From NCBI GenBank assembly GCA_013076295.1, contig RQOL01000419.1, positions 22,400 to 86,399 of the forward strand: a stretch of 64,000 bases of DNA. Reading direction: 5' to 3'. Each line of letters opens with the position of its first letter. Positions within the stretch are counted from its first letter, which is position 1. Below, piece after piece: positions 60,101 to 64,000 of this stretch. A program made the translations under genes and the position numbers. This DNA comes from Sanderia malayensis (lineage: Eukaryota > Cnidaria > Scyphozoa > Semaeostomeae > Pelagiidae). The notes under the pieces were generated by a model, which saw only the letters and a list, made by a program, of their open reading frames with translations, searched no databases and was not told the origin of the DNA.

Positions 60101-61451
60101 GGTGTAAATTGTGGGAATGAATGTTAATGCAACTGGAAAGAGTAACTAAAAGTGTATAAAAATTTGTTCTCGCTGAATTGACATGGAATCAAGCGCAAAT
60201 TGTGGAGATGAATCCTAGTTTTGATTAGTGTAAGTGGCGGGAATAAAAGTTAATTTTTATTACTGTAAATTGTGGGAATGAATGTTTATATAACTGAAAA
60301 AAGTAACTAAAAGTGTATAACAATTTGTTCTCGCCGAATTGACATCGAATCATGCGCAAATTGTGCGAATGAATCCTAATCTTGATTAGTGTAAGTTGCG
60401 GGAAGAAAAGATCATTTTTATTAGTGTAAATTGTGGGAATGAATGTTTATATAACTGAAAAAAGTAATTAAAAGTGTATAACAATTTGTTTTCGCTGAAT
60501 TGACATCGAATCATGCGCAAATTGTGGGAATGAATCCTAATCTTGATTAGTGTAAGTTGCGGGAATAAAAGTTGATTTTTATTGGTGTAAATTGTGGGAA
60601 TGAAAGTTAATTTTTATTAGTGTAAATTGTGGAATGAGTGTTATCTTTTATTATTGTAAATTGTGGAAAAGAATGTTAATATTACTGAAAAAAGAAACTA
60701 AAAGTGTATAACAATTTGTTCCGGCTGAATTGACGTGGAATCATGCGCAATTTGTGGGAATGAATCTAAATAAATTGTGGGAATGAATGTTAATATTACT
60801 CAAAAAAGTAACTAAAAGTGCTTAACAATTTGTTTTCGCTGAATTGACATGGAGTCATGCGCAAATTGTGGGAATGAATCCCAATTTTGATTAGTGTAAG
60901 TTGCCGGAATAAACGTTAATTTTTATTAGTGTAAATTATGGGAATGAATGTTTATATAACTGAAAAAAGTAACTAAAAGTGTATAACAATTTGTTTTGCT
61001 GAATTGACGTGGAACAATGCGCAAACTTTGAGAATGAATTTAATTTTGATTAGTGTAATTTGCGGGAATAAAAGTTGATTTTTATTGGTGCACATTGTGG
61101 GAGGGAAAATTAGTTTTTATTAGTGTAAATTGTGGGAATGAGTGTTATCTTTTATTAGTGTAAATAGTGGGAAGGAATGTTAATATTACTGAAAAAAGTA
61201 ACTAAAAGTGTATAACAATTTGTTCCGGCTGAATTGACGTGGAATCATGCGCAAATTGTGGGAATGAATCTAAATAAATTGTGGGAATGAATGTTAATAT
61301 TACTCAAAAAAGTAACTAAAAGTGCTTAACAATTTGTTTTCGCTGAATTGACATGGAGTCATGCGCAAATTGTGGGAATGAATCCCAATTTTGATTAGTG
61401 TAAGTTGCCGGAATAAAAGTTAATTTTTATTAGTGTAAATTGTGGGAATGA
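57125..61451 (+). repeat. 4,327-bp tandem HOR, copy 1
   Basis: Begins with the rare TCTTTTAGTAGTGTG (57,131), which reappears at 61,458 and starts the next copy. Contains within it the second copy of the 9,726-bp-spaced block (58,572-61,451) and a local 227-bp monomer duplication near 58,060-58,430. Confidence 0.83.
58572..61451 (+). repeat. 2.88-kb block, copy 2 (partner of 48,845-51,725)
   Basis: Same monomer order as 48,845-51,725, with small indels such as GTTTTAGTG runs shortened near 59,125 and ACTAAAGTG near 59,213. Ends exactly where the 4,327-bp copy 2 begins. Confidence 0.85.
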
Positions 61452-64000
61452 GTGTTATCTTTTAGTAGTGTGAATAGTGGGAATAAATGATAATATTACT
61501 GAAAAAGAAACTAAAAGTGTATAAGAATTTGTTCTCGCTGAATTGACATCGAATCATGCGCAAATTGTGGGAATGAATCCTAATTTTGATTAGTGTAAGT
61601 TGCGGGAAAAAAAGTTAACTTTTTTGGTGTAAATTGTGGAGTGAAAGTTAGTTTTTTTAGTGTAAATTGTGGAATGAGTGTTATCTTTTATTCGTGGAAT
61701 TGTGGTAATAAATGTTTAGATAACTGAAAACAGTAACTAAAAGTGTATAACAATTTGTTCTCGCTGAAATGACATGGAATCAGGCGCAAATTGTAGGAAT
61801 GAATCCTAGTTTTGATTAGTGTAAGTTGCGGGAATAAAAGTTTATTTTTATTGGTGTAAATTGTGGGAATGAATCCTAATTTTGATTAGTGTAAGTTGCG
61901 GGATAAAAATTAGTTTTTATTAGTGTAAATTGTGGGAATGAATGTTTATATAACTGAAAAAAGTAACTAAAAGTGTATAACAATTTGTTCTCGCTGAATT
62001 GACATCGAATCATGGCAAATTGTGGAATGAATCCTAGTTTGATTAGTGCAAGTTGCGGGAATAAAAGTTGATTTTTATTGGGATAAATTGGGGGAATGAA
62101 AGTTGATTTTTATTAGTTTAAATTGTGGGAAAGAGTGTTATCTTTTATTAGTGTAAATAGTGGGAAGGAATGTTAATATTACTGAAAAAGTAACTAAAAG
62201 TGTATAACAATTTGTTCTCGCCGAATTGACATCGAATCATGCGCAAATTGTGGGAATGAATCCTAATTTTGATTAGTGTAAGTTGCGGGAAAAAAAGTTA
62301 ACTTTTTGGTGTAAATTGTGGAGTGAAAGTTAGTTTTTTAGTGTAAATGTGGGAATGAGTGTTATCTTTTATTCGTGGAAATTGTGGTAATGAATGTTTA
62401 TATAACTGAAACAGTAACTAAAAGTGTATAACAATTTGTTCTCGCTGAAATGACATGGAATCAAGCGCAAATTGTAGGAATGAATCCTAGTTTTGATTAG
62501 TGTAAGTTGCGGGAAAAAAGTTAACTTTTTTGGTGTAAATTGTGGAGTGAAAGTTAGTTTTTTTAGTGTAAATTGTGGGAATGAGTGTTATCTTTTATTC
62601 GTGGAATTGTGGTAATGAATGTTTATATAACTGAAACAGTAACTAAAAGTGTATAACAATTTGTTCTCGCTGAAATGACATGGAATCAAGCGAAAATTGT
62701 AGGAATGAATCCTAGTTTTGATTAGTGTAAGTTGCGGGAATAAAAGTTTATTTTTATTGGTGTAAATTGTGGGAATGAATCCTAATTTTGATTAGTGTAA
62801 GTTGCGGGAATAAAAGTTAGTTTTTATTAGTGTAAATTGTGGGAATGAATGTTTATATAACTGAAAAAAGTAACTAAAAGTGTATAACAATTTGTTCTCG
62901 CTGAATTGACATCGAATCATGGGCAAATTGGGGAATGAATCCTAGTTTTGATTAGTGTAAGTTGCGGGAATAAAAGTTGATTTTTATTGGGATAAATTGG
63001 GGGAATGAAAGTTGATTTTTATTAGTTTAAATTGTGGGAAAGAGTGTTATCTTTTATTAGTGTAAATAGTGGGAAGGAATGTTAATATTACTGAAAAAAG
63101 TAACTAAAAGTGTATAACAATTTGTTCTCGCCGAATTGACATCGAATCATGCGCAAATTGTGGGAATGAATCCTAATTTTGATTAGTGTAAATTGCGGGA
63201 AAAAAAGTTATTTTTTATTAGTGTAAATTGTGGGAATGAGTGTTATCTTTTATTAGTGTGAATAGTGGGAATAAATGACAATATTACTGAAAAAGAAACT
63301 AAAAGTGTATAAGAATTTGTTCTCGCTGAATTGACATCGAATCATGCGCAAATTGTGGAATGAATCCTAATTTTGATTAGTGTAAGTTTCGGGGAAAAAA
63401 AGTTAACTTTTTTTGGTGTAAATTGTGGAGTGAAAGTTAGTTTTTTTAGTGTAAATTGTGGGAATGAGTGTTATCTTTTATTCGTGGAATTGTGGAATGA
63501 ATGTTAATATTACTGAAAAAAGTAACTAAAAGTGTATAACAATTTATTTTCGCTGAATTGACGTGGAATCATGCGCAAATTGTGGCAATGAATCCCAATT
63601 TTGATTAGTGTAAGTTGCGGGAATAAAAGATCATTTTTATTAGTGTAAATTGTGGGAATGAAAGTTAATTTTTATTAGTGTCAATTGTGGGAATGAGTGT
63701 TATCTTTTATTAGTGTAAATTGTGGGAATGAATGTAAATATTACTGAAAAAAAAATTAAAAGTGCATAGCAATTAGTTTTCGCTGAATTTACGTGGAATC
63801 ATGCGAAATTGTGGGAATTAAGGTTAATTTTGATTAGTGTAAGTTTCGGGAATAAAAGTTAATTTTATTCGTGTAAATTGTGGGAATGAGTGTTATCTTT
63901 TATTAGTGTAAATTGTGGGAATGAATGTTGATATTACTGAAAAAGTAACTAAATTGTATAACAATTCGTTTTCGCTGAATTGACGTGGAACCATGCGCAA
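61452..64000 (+). repeat. 4,327-bp tandem HOR, copy 2 (cut by window end, indel-rich)
   Basis: Matches 57,125 onward in the same order. It carries many single-base losses in short runs: TTGTGGAATGAG (61,668), CGTGGAATTG (61,692), CATGGCAAATTGTGGAATG (62,012), CTGAAACAG (62,407 and 62,630), GCGAAATTGTGGG (63,806). From TTTAGATAAC to GATCATTT is 1,924 bp in copy 1 and 1,914 bp here. The pattern looks like residual long-read consensus error. Confidence 0.82.

Larger units (their letters stand above)
33880..64000 (+). repeat. Satellite domain 5 (late HOR family)
   Basis: Head-to-tail satellite without a gene, extending beyond the window. U is mainly TTCTCGCTGAATTGACATCG or TTCTCGCTGAATTGACATGG, many S5/U joints read TTTATATAACTG, and many S2 carry the palindrome AAAAAAGTTAACTTTTTT. 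Large blocks recur at fixed spacings of 2,208, 4,932, 4,193, 9,726, 12,269 and 4,327 bp. Identity between copies is visibly higher than in domain 1, which suggests a younger amplification. The frame at 56,129-56,332 is a repeat translation and not a gene. Confidence 0.92.

Noticed and set aside
1..64000. CRISPR array
   Set aside because: Repeats are contiguous and diverge gradually, with no unique spacers of constant length, no cas genes and a 35/231-bp tandem structure.

Overview
This 64-kb window is one long, AT-rich tandem-repeat (satellite) array, interrupted once by a 950-bp stretch of unrelated sequence. I found no credible protein-coding gene, rRNA, tRNA or CRISPR array. The scale of the array, its nested periods and the absence of genes point to nuclear heterochromatin of a eukaryote (centromeric, pericentromeric, subtelomeric or a knob). 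A plant is plausible, but nothing here fixes the lineage and I do not recognise the satellite family.

The repeat has three levels. (1) A 35-bp subrepeat (S) of the type GTGTAAATTGTGGGAATGAG followed by a T-rich half. (2) A monomer made of a 65-bp non-S linker (U) plus S copies. The standard monomer is 231 bp = 65 + 4x35 + 26. Shorter monomers of 196, 161 and 126 bp differ by whole S units, and 185- and 220-bp forms also lack 11 bp at the U/S junction. (3) Higher-order repeats (HORs) of about 0.45 to 5 kb, in which blocks of distinct monomers were copied together. Almost every unit reads in the same direction, and the + strand carries far more G than C.

Layout: 1-13,537 is domain 1, with older mixed monomers and local duplications of 1,243 bp and 451 bp plus displaced copies. 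13,538-14,487 is the non-satellite island. It is flanked by an 8-bp direct repeat and contains a 52-bp piece of the satellite in inverted orientation. 14,488-21,590 is domain 2, a mosaic array with its own subtypes. 21,590-27,050 is domain 3, a 2,131-bp 11-monomer HOR in two full copies and one internally deleted copy. 27,050-33,880 is domain 4, marked by a rearranged monomer present four times and a 3.33-kb duplication. 33,880-64,000 is domain 5, a later-looking family with changed U sequence and a spreading 18-bp perfect palindrome. It is built from a 2,208-bp HOR nested in a 4,932-bp HOR, further blocks repeated at spacings of 4,193, 4,327, 9,726 and 12,269 bp, and ends inside a second 4.3-kb copy that carries many one-base homopolymer deletions.

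No genes work together here. What the sequence records is satellite evolution: subrepeat gain and loss in 35-bp steps, recombination inside the shared U segment, and successive rounds of block amplification. Domain edges, unless given as exact, are good to a few tens of bases because I compared copies by eye.
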